Assembly: GCA_964512985.1 (NCBI GenBank)
Contig: CAZELI010000053.1
Span: 1-7,627, forward strand
Source: CAYPGT01 sp964512985
GTDB taxonomy: Bacteria; Cyanobacteriota; Vampirovibrionia; LMEP-6097
Length of the DNA: 7,627 nucleotides
Reading direction: 5' to 3'
Part shown: positions 1 to 5,839 of the stretch, in pieces
Position numbering within the stretch: the first letter of the stretch is position 1
How the letters are laid out: the number at the start of each line of letters is the position of its first letter
The notes under the pieces: model-generated
The model's database searches: none
What the model saw: the letters and a program-made list of their open reading frames with translations, nothing else
What the model was told of the DNA's origin: nothing
Translations under genes and position numbers: made by a program

Positions 1-47
1 GACTCATAATCGATTGGTCGAGTGTTCAAGTCACTCCGGGACCACCA
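1..47 (+). tRNA. 3' part of a CAU-anticodon tRNA, probably tRNA-Ile2
   Basis: This is the 3' end of a tRNA gene whose 5' half lies before the window. The anticodon loop CTCATAA is at 3-9 with anticodon CAT at 5-7. The T arm is a perfect 5-bp stem, GAGTG (20-24) with CACTC (32-36), closing the seven-base loop TTCAAGT. The acceptor 3' strand is at 37-43, the discriminator A at 44 and an encoded CCA at 45-47. A CAU anticodon occurs in initiator Met, elongator Met and Ile2 tRNAs, the last being modified to lysidine to read AUA. The TTCAAGT T loop and the anticodon region resemble Escherichia coli ileX more than metT, so Ile2 is preferred. The missing 5' half would settle it. An integrase gene follows directly, so this tRNA is also the likely integration target. 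Confidence 0.85.
20..47. other. Probable attachment site (attL) in the tRNA 3' end
   Basis: Tyrosine integrases commonly use the T arm and acceptor 3' end of tRNA genes as attB and rebuild the tRNA on integration. Here the tRNA end is followed after 83 bases by an integrase gene pointing away from it, which is the usual arrangement at an element boundary. The exact core cannot be set because no second copy of the tRNA 3' end is present in this window. The matching attR should lie to the right of it. The span given is an inference from the tRNA structure. Confidence 0.5.
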
Positions 48-56
48 TTAATAAAA

Positions 57-72
57 GGTTTCGGGGGAAGCC
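57..72 (+). terminator. Short hairpin after the tRNA, weak terminator candidate
   Basis: GGTTTC (57-62) pairs with GAAGCC (67-72), with one G-T pair, around a GGGG loop. The sequence after it (ATACTTTAATT) is only loosely T-rich, so this may end tRNA transcription or may simply be structure in the integrase leader. Confidence 0.25.
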
Positions 73-97
73 ATACTTTAATTAACGAAAAAATACC

Positions 98-125
98 GTC
101 CACTAATGTCCAGTAATTTAGGACA
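98..125. repeat. Tandem 10-bp repeats and inverted half-site before the integrase
   Basis: GTCCACTAAT (98-107) is followed immediately by GTCCAGTAAT (108-117), identical except for one base. TGTCC (107-111) is also inverted as GGACA (121-125), which overlaps the AGGA ribosome-binding site of the integrase. Repeats at this position could be integrase arm-type sites or an operator for the integrase's own helix-turn-helix domain. Neither is shown by the sequence alone. Confidence 0.5.
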
Positions 126-130
126 TATTA

Positions 131-1261
131 ATGGCATTATTAGAACTCGATCAGGTCGCTACAGAATTAGCTTTAAATGAGCGAACCATACGCAGATATT
201 GTCAGGATGGTTTCCTTCCATCCACGAGGACCAGAGCGGCCTCTGGGTTTAAGTATGTAGTAGACGAAGATGATTTACTAAGATGGAGGCGAGAGCATTT
301 TGGTAATTTAGCTAGAAAGTTAATCTCCAAGCCTAATAGGTTAACCAAAGGTCTTAATAAAGAGAATGTTAGAGAGCATATCGAAATATGGCTCAATTGG
401 TGCTTAACTGGTCAGCTCAATGGCAAACCCATTGCTCCAAGAACAGCTGAGATCTATAGGTACTGCATGGATATGTATTTGGACCTTCTACCTAAAGGCA
501 AACTTGAGCATGGTTTAATATCGATTGAAAATTCAAGGCATGCATTAGGGTTAATACCAGTAGAAAGATACAGTTCAAGAATCAATGTATACGCTTCTAT
601 ATGCTCATTTGCAAAGTATCTGATAGAGATTTCCGAATTAGTACCAGGAGTATTAGAAGAAATAAAAAGAGTAAGACCTAAACGCTTCTTGCCCGCTCGT
701 AAAACAGTCTTGAATCAAATTGAAATTCTTGCGTTGATAAAAGAAATCGATTCCGATACTAACTTGGATAGCTATAATCGGCTCTTGAATAAATCGATTG
801 TGCTATTCCTCGCTAATACTGGTCTGAGATCTAGTGAAATGTGCAAGCTTAAATTTGATGATATTTCATACGATAAAAGAATGATCTTTGTGAAGCTAGG
901 CAAGGGTAACAAGAACCGCAATATCGGCATGACTAACGAGTGCTATAAAATTCTTTCAGACTATACAAAAGTAAGATTAGAAAAGTTTAGAGTAGGTGAA
1001 TACCAAAATATTTTTCTAGGTTGCCTTGGCACTCCGTTTAATAACCAAACTCTGGCTAAAAAGTTTAGGCGTATGTCTAAGAAGTATGGCTTCGATATAA
1101 CTCCACATGGGCTTAGAAGGTCCTTTGTGACTATTAATGCTAGAAAGGGTGTGCCAATTAACCATTTGCGGATTGCTTGCGGACATGCGGATCTGGCTAC
1201 TACACAGGGTTATTGCTTGACTTCTGAGGAGGAAGTTATAGAAGATATGAAGGCGTGGTGA
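131..1261 (+). CDS. Tyrosine recombinase/integrase with N-terminal helix-turn-helix domain
   Basis: This 376-residue protein is a tyrosine recombinase that would integrate and excise the element at the adjacent tRNA. The catalytic set is complete: R233 in GLRSSE, K258 in GKGN, H326 and R329 in HGLR, H352 in CGH, and nucleophile Y361. A core-binding helical domain spans roughly residues 75-185. Unusually, residues 1-60 form a separate module with a MerR/excisionase-like helix-turn-helix (LNERTIRRYCQDGFLP, then a small wing and DLLRWR). An Xis-like DNA-binding domain therefore appears fused to the integrase. The start is set by AGGAC at 120-124, six bases before the ATG. The gene is the only long rightward one and converges with the leftward operon. 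It shares its C-terminal style, ending in DMKAW, with the second recombinase in this window. The family call is very secure; the role of the N-terminal domain is inferred. Confidence 0.95.
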   Translation: MALLELDQVATELALNERTIRRYCQDGFLPSTRTRAASGFKYVVDEDDLLRWRREHFGNLARKLISKPNRLTKGLNKENVREHIEIWLNWCLTGQLNGKPIAPRTAEIYRYCMDMYLDLLPKGKLEHGLISIENSRHALGLIPVERYSSRINVYASICSFAKYLIEISELVPGVLEEIKRVRPKRFLPARKTVLNQIEILALIKEIDSDTNLDSYNRLLNKSIVLFLANTGLRSSEMCKLKFDDISYDKRMIFVKLGKGNKNRNIGMTNECYKILSDYTKVRLEKFRVGEYQNIFLGCLGTPFNNQTLAKKFRRMSKKYGFDITPHGLRRSFVTINARKGVPINHLRIACGHADLATTQGYCLTSEEEVIEDMKAW

Positions 1262-1338
1262 CGATGGTGACGATAGTTTTTATAGGGTTGTATTTTTTGT
1301 TTATTTATTTGCTATATATTTTATTGTCCACATCGTCA
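1257..1338. repeat. Tandem GGTGACGAT repeats with a distant inverted copy
   Basis: GGTGACGAT occurs twice in perfect tandem (1257-1265 and 1266-1274), the first copy containing the integrase stop codon. The inverted sequence CATCGTCA lies at 1331-1338 and matches TGACGATG at 1259-1266. The 1275-1330 spacer is very T-rich and holds no gene. The layout could be protein-binding sites for recombination or regulation. A long-loop RNA hairpin is possible but weak. Confidence 0.45.
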
Positions 1339-1347
1339 TAAACAGTG

Positions 1348-1374
1348 AAAAAGAGCTGCTATAACGGCAGCCCT
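1348..1374 (-). terminator. Rho-independent terminator of the primase transcript
   Basis: Read leftward, AGGGCTGC (1374-1367) pairs with GCAGCTCT (1359-1352) with one G-T pair around a seven-base loop, followed by five Ts (1352-1348 as A on the top strand; the first of these is in the stem). The stop codon TAG (1361-1359) lies inside the loop and descending stem. There is no T-run on the other strand, so it should not stop the converging integrase transcript. Confidence 0.8.
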
Positions 1375-3716
1375 TCAATATCTTCAATATCTTCACCATG
1401 TTCATCATCTTGATCTACTTCACTCAGGGAATCATAATCAGACACAAAAATACTGTCAAAATTGGATGAGAATTTAACCCCTACTTTCCTTCCAGACGAG
1501 CCCTTACTTTCTTTTAAATTTGGAAAGTATTTTTTAATACGTCTTTTTACCTCTTTATTACTTCTGACTAGTTTATCAAAATCACCAGGATCAATAAATC
1601 TGTCAGAAGAATTGAAACCACCTGATTTCATATAACCTAATTTCTTGTAGATTTTATGAATACCTGATAAAAGATCAGACGCTGTAGATCCCTCACTAAC
1701 ATCACACTCTTCCATATATTCAATAATCTCATAGAAGTGATCGCTATCATGAATAATATCCTCGATACGGTTTTCACAATGTGAATAATCGATCCCGTTT
1801 TTAAAAACATCATCATAGCTCTCTATTAGTAACTTCAAAAATCCAGGTGCTATCTTAGTTCTAATATAATCAAAATCATTTTTTAAACGAGGGTCAGCCT
1901 GTTTATGATATTGATTTTTAAGGTCTGGTTTATCTCTAAACACAAAAGGAAACTCTATGATACAGAATCGAGATCTAATAGCTTCTGCTTGTCCACCTAT
2001 ATGTGGCATAGAGTTACTATTAAAGATGAACCCGGCTCTCGGATTGTAATTATAGATAGGTTTCCCTTTCTCTTCTATCTCTACTGTATCCCCAGTTATA
2101 CAAGCCTTAAGTATCTCAGAATTGTCTAAGTACAAAGATCTATTCTCAGATGGCCAGTTTAACTTTGAGCCAACTATTGGAGCTAAGAAAAATCTATTAG
2201 TACCTTTGAATTTATCCGTTGGGATTGCTGAAATAAATTTATTGTCTAATATTTCCGAGGTCCAAGTCTTTAACACATCTTTTCCGTTGGAGCCTTGACC
2301 ATTTAAGAATAATGCTCTCACTACTCTTCCATGTTTAGCTTGAATCCTCTTAAGTCCAAACATAGAAGAAGCAATTACACCGAGAACAATTTTTTGATCT
2401 TCAGAGCGGAGCATATCATCAAGAATTTTCCTAACGTTTGAAGTATCAACATTTTCATCATAGATAACTTGTGATTTATACAAACAGTAGTGATCAGGAG
2501 AGTGCTTATTGAGCTTGACCAATAAACCTAAATCATTTTCTTCAATCGTTAAAAAACCATTCTGCAAATTAACTCCATCAGGATTAACCAAATTAGCATT
2601 TAAATATGTGTGTGATTTAACATACTTTAATGCTTCATTAGCACATAGAGCCTTTGCGTATTGATTTTTACCGCTCGTAGTTTCATATGTATGAAAATAT
2701 CTGGTAATTAATTGTCTAACGGCACCATCCTCAAGAGCTTTGTAATAACCATCATTATAGACATGCATTACATCATTAACCGTAATGTATCCATAGCCAA
2801 AATTAAATACGTCCTCAAATGCTACTTGTTCAGCAGTCCTTTGTTTCTTATAGTCATAGGGAAGGTCATAGCCATTTTCTTTGGCTAAGTGAATCAATGT
2901 CCCAATGTGTATACCAGAGTCTTGATATTCATTAAACAAGCTTCTAACTTTATCTCCGTTACAATCGTCTGGGCTCCATTCATTAATCAACTCGATACCA
3001 ATGTCATCATCAAGATTATTTGCTGCACACCATGACTTAATAGCCCAGCAACATTTAATCCATGGATCATAACCGGGTTCAGCATCAATAAAATCAAGCA
3101 TTTTCCTGATTTCATTATGATCAAGTTTAAGCTCAGTTTGATTTCTCTTTTGAACATAATTAGTTTTATTTTTTTTATTCACAGTGCAATATTTGATAAG
3201 TCTTTCTATTTCACTGCTTGGTACAATATTATTGAGCATACTTACTTGAGCATTTGTATTACCATGAAATAATCTTGCAGCATCTACACACTGTTGATCA
3301 GCTTGAGGGAATACCTTTACCAGTGCTTTCATTAGATTTTTCAGTGTATCCTTGTCAATAATGGCTTTTTCAAGGACAATCACCAACCTTAGTCTATGTT
3401 CATTATCAGTGTGGCTAGGTGTAGTGTATACAAATGCTCCATATTGTTTGACCCATTCATGATTCAACAGTTCATCTAATTGGATGGTCCCATCAAAATC
3501 AAGCATTACAACATCAGCTGAAATAAAATTATCAGCAGATCTTTTATTATCAGAAAATACAAAGGAATGACTATATCCAGATTTAATTGATTTAACTAAA
3601 TCTTCTACATCCATTTCTACTGTCTCAATATGTCTATTGAGTTTGGCAAACTCACTCGTACTTGGTTTATCAATCATTTGCCTGTTAATTGATACTGTTA
3701 TCTTCTTATTTCTCAT
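1359..3716 (-). CDS. P4-type primase/SF3 helicase replication protein
   Basis: This 785-residue protein has the layout of phage P4-family replication proteins, which prime and unwind DNA at an element's origin. Residues about 45-170 look like an archaeo-eukaryotic primase/PrimPol domain: DFD (73-75), the TPSHT segment (99-103) followed by RLR (108-110), and DAARLFHGN from 145. Residues about 200-280 resemble the PriCT-2 type linker domain (EPGYDPWIKCCWAI). A D5/P4-type SF3 helicase follows, with Walker A GQGSNGKD (473-480), a Walker B-like segment ending in E524, K537 before TGD, motif C FNSNSMP (565-571) and arginines at 581 and 583. The C-terminus is strongly acidic and ends in EGLPL. The start has a modest AGAAG site five bases upstream. 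The gene lies 54 bases after the second recombinase, and the two probably form one transcript. The family call is confident; primase chemistry is inferred from motifs. Confidence 0.93.
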   Translation of the reverse strand: MRNKKITVSINRQMIDKPSTSEFAKLNRHIETVEMDVEDLVKSIKSGYSHSFVFSDNKRSADNFISADVVMLDFDGTIQLDELLNHEWVKQYGAFVYTTPSHTDNEHRLRLVIVLEKAIIDKDTLKNLMKALVKVFPQADQQCVDAARLFHGNTNAQVSMLNNIVPSSEIERLIKYCTVNKKNKTNYVQKRNQTELKLDHNEIRKMLDFIDAEPGYDPWIKCCWAIKSWCAANNLDDDIGIELINEWSPDDCNGDKVRSLFNEYQDSGIHIGTLIHLAKENGYDLPYDYKKQRTAEQVAFEDVFNFGYGYITVNDVMHVYNDGYYKALEDGAVRQLITRYFHTYETTSGKNQYAKALCANEALKYVKSHTYLNANLVNPDGVNLQNGFLTIEENDLGLLVKLNKHSPDHYCLYKSQVIYDENVDTSNVRKILDDMLRSEDQKIVLGVIASSMFGLKRIQAKHGRVVRALFLNGQGSNGKDVLKTWTSEILDNKFISAIPTDKFKGTNRFFLAPIVGSKLNWPSENRSLYLDNSEILKACITGDTVEIEEKGKPIYNYNPRAGFIFNSNSMPHIGGQAEAIRSRFCIIEFPFVFRDKPDLKNQYHKQADPRLKNDFDYIRTKIAPGFLKLLIESYDDVFKNGIDYSHCENRIEDIIHDSDHFYEIIEYMEECDVSEGSTASDLLSGIHKIYKKLGYMKSGGFNSSDRFIDPGDFDKLVRSNKEVKRRIKKYFPNLKESKGSSGRKVGVKFSSNFDSIFVSDYDSLSEVDQDDEHGEDIEDIEGLPL
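1374..1391. repeat. Perfect 9-bp tandem duplication in the primase 3' end
   Basis: TTCAATATC is repeated exactly at 1374-1382 and 1383-1391. On the coding strand it encodes the duplicated residues EDI-EDI near the C-terminus. An in-frame 9-bp repeat such as this is prone to slippage, which would alter the acidic tail without breaking the frame. Confidence 0.7.
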
Positions 3717-3744
3717 ATTTACTTCTTTTTTGCCTTAACTATTT

Positions 3745-3771
3745 ACACTCAAATAGGACTTGTTAGAGTGT
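3745..3771. repeat. Inverted repeat between recombinase and primase genes
   Basis: ACACTC (3745-3750) and GAGTGT (3766-3771) form a 6-bp inverted repeat with a 15-base spacer in the 54-base gap, touching the stop codon of the upstream recombinase. It has no T-run and so is not a terminator. It could be an RNA hairpin or a weak operator. Confidence 0.35.
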
Positions 3772-4706
3772 TACCAATTCCTCATTTCGCTAACTATTGC
3801 TCGCTCGTCAGGTTTGATATATTGATATGTTTGCGATATATCACTGTGACCAGCAATTACACTTAGCTTAGTTATAGGAACACCTTTATTTGCATACTCC
3901 GTAAGTCCACCTCTACGTAGTGCATGAAAGCTGCCATTGATGCCAGCCTTCTTCTTTAATTTTGATAATTTTTTTTGTGCCCTATCTGATGTTAATGGGC
4001 TACCGTCATAAAGTACAAAAAGTTGTGTACAATCAGTTGATCTAATAGCAATATATTTTCTTAGTTGATCTTCTAAATCTGGGTTAATTCCAATAGTACG
4101 TGATTTTTTATTTTTAGAATTTTTGATATAGATTATTTTTTCATCAAAATTAATACAATCTATAGTTAAATTAATGACTTCTGATATTCTAAGCACACCA
4201 AACCAAATAAGTTTGATTAAAGTTGTATCTAAAATTTCGTTGTAACGATTGATCTCAGGACTGCAATATTTATCATCACGTTTAGTTAAAGCAATTAATT
4301 TCTCAATTTGATTTTTATAAAAGCAAGGTTGGTTAGCAGGCTCAGTTCTTCTAATTTTAATTTCGTTCAATTGCTCTAGAACTGATTGATTAATGTATCC
4401 CTTTTTAACCATCAACTTACAGTGAGTTTTAGCTGCATTTAGCACTGAGTAGCGGTTCGAATAGCTTATTACAGGGATCGAGAAGATTGCAGTTTCATAT
4501 GCATCATAGGCATTGGAAAGATCATCATTCAAGTTATGTTGAATATGATTGATAAAAGCTAAACATGTTAAGCGAATATAGTTGTATGTATAAGGACGAG
4601 AAAATGGTGGCTTTCCATTAGCCATTGCAGGAAGTAAAAGCTCAACAAAGTGCCAATAATGTTTATTATTAATCCTTTTTATAAACTTTTCCAATTTCTC
4701 GTCCAT
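3771..4706 (-). CDS. Second tyrosine recombinase (site-specific, XerC/D-like size)
   Basis: This 311-residue tyrosine recombinase has a full catalytic set: R173 in VLRISE, a lysine in the KNSKNKKSR stretch (probably K198), H261 and R264 in HALR, H287 in AGHSD, and nucleophile Y296. Residues about 15-115 form the helical core-binding domain. It lacks the helix-turn-helix extension of the integrase at the left end but matches it closely across the catalytic half: KGVPI before the GH motif, R(T/N)IG(I/M) after the catalytic lysine, and an ending EMRNW against DMKAW. The two therefore look like members of one subfamily rather than unrelated integrases. It sits directly upstream of the primase, so multimer resolution of a replicating circular form, or joint action with the integrase, are reasonable inferences. 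The start lacks a strong ribosome-binding site (AGAAAG adjacent to the ATG), so the exact start is less sure than the family. Confidence 0.93.
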   Translation of the reverse strand: MDEKLEKFIKRINNKHYWHFVELLLPAMANGKPPFSRPYTYNYIRLTCLAFINHIQHNLNDDLSNAYDAYETAIFSIPVISYSNRYSVLNAAKTHCKLMVKKGYINQSVLEQLNEIKIRRTEPANQPCFYKNQIEKLIALTKRDDKYCSPEINRYNEILDTTLIKLIWFGVLRISEVINLTIDCINFDEKIIYIKNSKNKKSRTIGINPDLEDQLRKYIAIRSTDCTQLFVLYDGSPLTSDRAQKKLSKLKKKAGINGSFHALRRGGLTEYANKGVPITKLSVIAGHSDISQTYQYIKPDERAIVSEMRNW

Positions 4707-4756
4707 CTTTCTAAAACGATTGAACTACAGAAAGAGGAGTTAAAAAAAATCAATAT

Positions 4757-4780
4757 CCCAATCTTGCATTTTTTTAAAAT
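4757..4780. promoter_or_regulatory. Shared intergenic motif, copy A
   Basis: CCCAATCTTGCATTTT begins here, followed by TTTAAAAT. It is nearly identical to copy B at 5339-5359 and related to copies C (5818) and D (7288). It lies 50 bases upstream of the second recombinase, in the gap after a terminator, where a promoter or control site for recombinase plus primase would be expected. Confidence 0.45.
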
Positions 4781-4782
4781 AC

Positions 4783-4810
4783 AAAAAAAAGAGCTTCATT
4801 TCTGAAGCCC
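4783..4810 (-). terminator. Strong rho-independent terminator
   Basis: Read leftward, GGGCTTCA (4810-4803) pairs with TGAAGCTC (4798-4791), with one G-T pair, around a tight GAAA tetraloop, followed by eight Ts (4790-4783). It lies 29 bases beyond the stop codon of the 127-residue gene and separates that operon from the recombinase-primase pair. Confidence 0.93.
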
Positions 4811-4839
4811 TTTAGTGATAGTAGATTTTCTATAAATGA

Positions 4840-5223
4840 CTATAAAGTAAGCATTTTTTTGTAATAGTCAACCTTATTCCACGAAAAAGACAAAATTTGC
4901 TCTTTAGCACGTTCAAAATCAACCACTTCGTCACCAAGTACAAAAAGCATACAATCTATATCTTGATATCTACATAGGGGCTCACCTGAAGAACTATATA
5001 TTTTTCTTGCTTCATTCAGCGAATATAACTCATAACCAAGCTCATCAAACATTCTATGAAAAAGTTGATGAAGCTCTCCTAAATTAATATTTCCATTATT
5101 ATCAACAACATTTATTTCCTCTAGATATGTAATAAAACGATATAAAGCTTCATCTTTATAAAACATCTCACTCATCTCCCTATCATTAGCCTTATTATTA
5201 TTTTTCTCTATTAACTTATTCAT
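4840..5223 (-). CDS. Hypothetical protein, 127 residues
   Basis: I do not recognise this protein. It is soluble and predicted to be largely helical, with an acidic middle and an aromatic C-terminal part (SFSWNKVDYYKKM). The start at 5223 is chosen because AAAGGAG lies eight bases upstream. The same frame opens 24 codons earlier at 5295, but that ATG has no ribosome-binding site. The segment DNNGNINLGEL (about 41-51) faintly recalls a calcium-binding loop but has the wrong spacing. The gene is third in a leftward series of unknown genes and ends at a strong terminator. Position in an element's early-type operon suggests regulation, replication support or anti-host functions, but nothing in the sequence picks one. 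Confidence 0.75.
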   Translation of the reverse strand: MNKLIEKNNNKANDREMSEMFYKDEALYRFITYLEEINVVDNNGNINLGELHQLFHRMFDELGYELYSLNEARKIYSSSGEPLCRYQDIDCMLFVLGDEVVDFERAKEQILSFSWNKVDYYKKMLTL

Positions 5224-5231
5224 CTCAATTA

Positions 5232-5238
5232 CTCCTTT
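5232..5238 (-). promoter_or_regulatory. Ribosome-binding site that sets the start at 5223
   Basis: AAAGGAG on the bottom strand ends eight bases before the ATG at 5223-5221. It is the best Shine-Dalgarno match among the leftward genes and is the reason to prefer the internal start over the one at 5295. Confidence 0.8.
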
Positions 5239-5338
5239 ATTGTAATCTGCTTGTGTACTAACTAAGAAAATTGTCACAAGCGCCAATCTTCTCATTAATA
5301 ACTGTATCTGAAAAAAGTTACTATAAAATTCTCATTTA

Positions 5339-5359
5339 CCCAATCTAGCATTTTAAAAT
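5339..5359. promoter_or_regulatory. Shared intergenic motif, copy B
   Basis: CCCAATCTAGCATTTT is followed by AAAAT and lies just beyond the stop codon of the 129-residue gene. It matches copy A at 14 of its first 15 bases. GCATT (5348-5352) can also pair with AATGC (5361-5365), giving a small hairpin. Confidence 0.45.
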
Positions 5360-5365
5360 CAATGC

Positions 5366-5755
5366 TTATTTTACAGCAGAAGAATAATGACACTCCAACC
5401 CTTGTGATAGTCTCTGGATACCCTTTGATAATTGGTTTTCTAGAGAGATCAATAGTTTACTACGGTCTATTGAGTCTGTTTCTTTAACCAGATGATCTGA
5501 AAGTTTACTAAATTCTGAGTATTGCACAAATTGAGATATACCTGATTGTTGATACTCAGTTATAACTTCCTCAAATGAATACAGTTTAATCCTTAAAATA
5601 GCAATTAAATACTCAAAAGTCCTATTTAGACTAACTGTAGCAATTTTAGAATCATTGCTTTGTAGTTTAGCTTTAAAGCATTTAAGTAACAAAAGCATCC
5701 CCTTCATATCTAAGTATCTATAATTAATTGTGTCAGTGTTTGATTTGATTTTCAT
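5366..5755 (-). CDS. Hypothetical protein, 129 residues, helical
   Basis: I do not recognise this protein. It appears wholly helical: a hydrophobic helix around residues 17-32 (MKGMLLLLKCFKAKL), a second around 45-60 (TFEYLIAILRIKLYSF), and a charged C-terminal region (about 85-120) with leucines spaced as in a short coiled coil. No signal peptide or clear membrane span is evident, and no cysteine or histidine cluster suggests a metal site. The start is supported by AAAGGAA nine bases upstream. The gene lies 84 bases after the 478-residue gene and probably shares its transcript. A small helical protein in this place might be a regulator or a partner of the larger neighbour, but that is conjecture. 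Confidence 0.75.
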   Translation of the reverse strand: MKIKSNTDTINYRYLDMKGMLLLLKCFKAKLQSNDSKIATVSLNRTFEYLIAILRIKLYSFEEVITEYQQSGISQFVQYSEFSKLSDHLVKETDSIDRSKLLISLENQLSKGIQRLSQGLECHYSSAVK

Positions 5756-5817
5756 CTTTATTTATTCCTTTACTAATTACGATACTAGAGTAAAGCAATC
5801 ATGAATATTAGGATTGA

Positions 5818-5839
5818 CCAATGTTGCATAATTTTATAT
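5818..5839. promoter_or_regulatory. Shared intergenic motif, copy C
   Basis: CCAATGTTGCATAATTTTAT is a looser copy of the motif at 4757 and 5339, again just past the stop codon of an upstream gene, and 62 bases in front of the 129-residue gene. Confidence 0.4.

Noticed and set aside
202..396. A 64-codon open frame on the bottom strand within the integrase.
   Set aside because: It is covered by the helix-turn-helix and core-binding coding region of the integrase and has no independent support.
1905..2129. A 74-codon open frame on the top strand.
   Set aside because: It lies entirely inside the primase-helicase gene on the opposite strand, has no ribosome-binding site, and encodes nothing recognisable.
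4730..4760. AGAGGAG on the top strand (4733-4739) as a ribosome-binding site for a rightward gene.
   Set aside because: No start codon lies at a workable distance and no open frame follows; the sequence is the leader of the leftward recombinase gene.
5070..5105. DNNGNINLGEL in the 127-residue protein as an EF-hand calcium loop.
   Set aside because: The spacing of acidic positions is shorter than the 12-residue loop, the glycine before the central isoleucine is missing, and no second hand is present.
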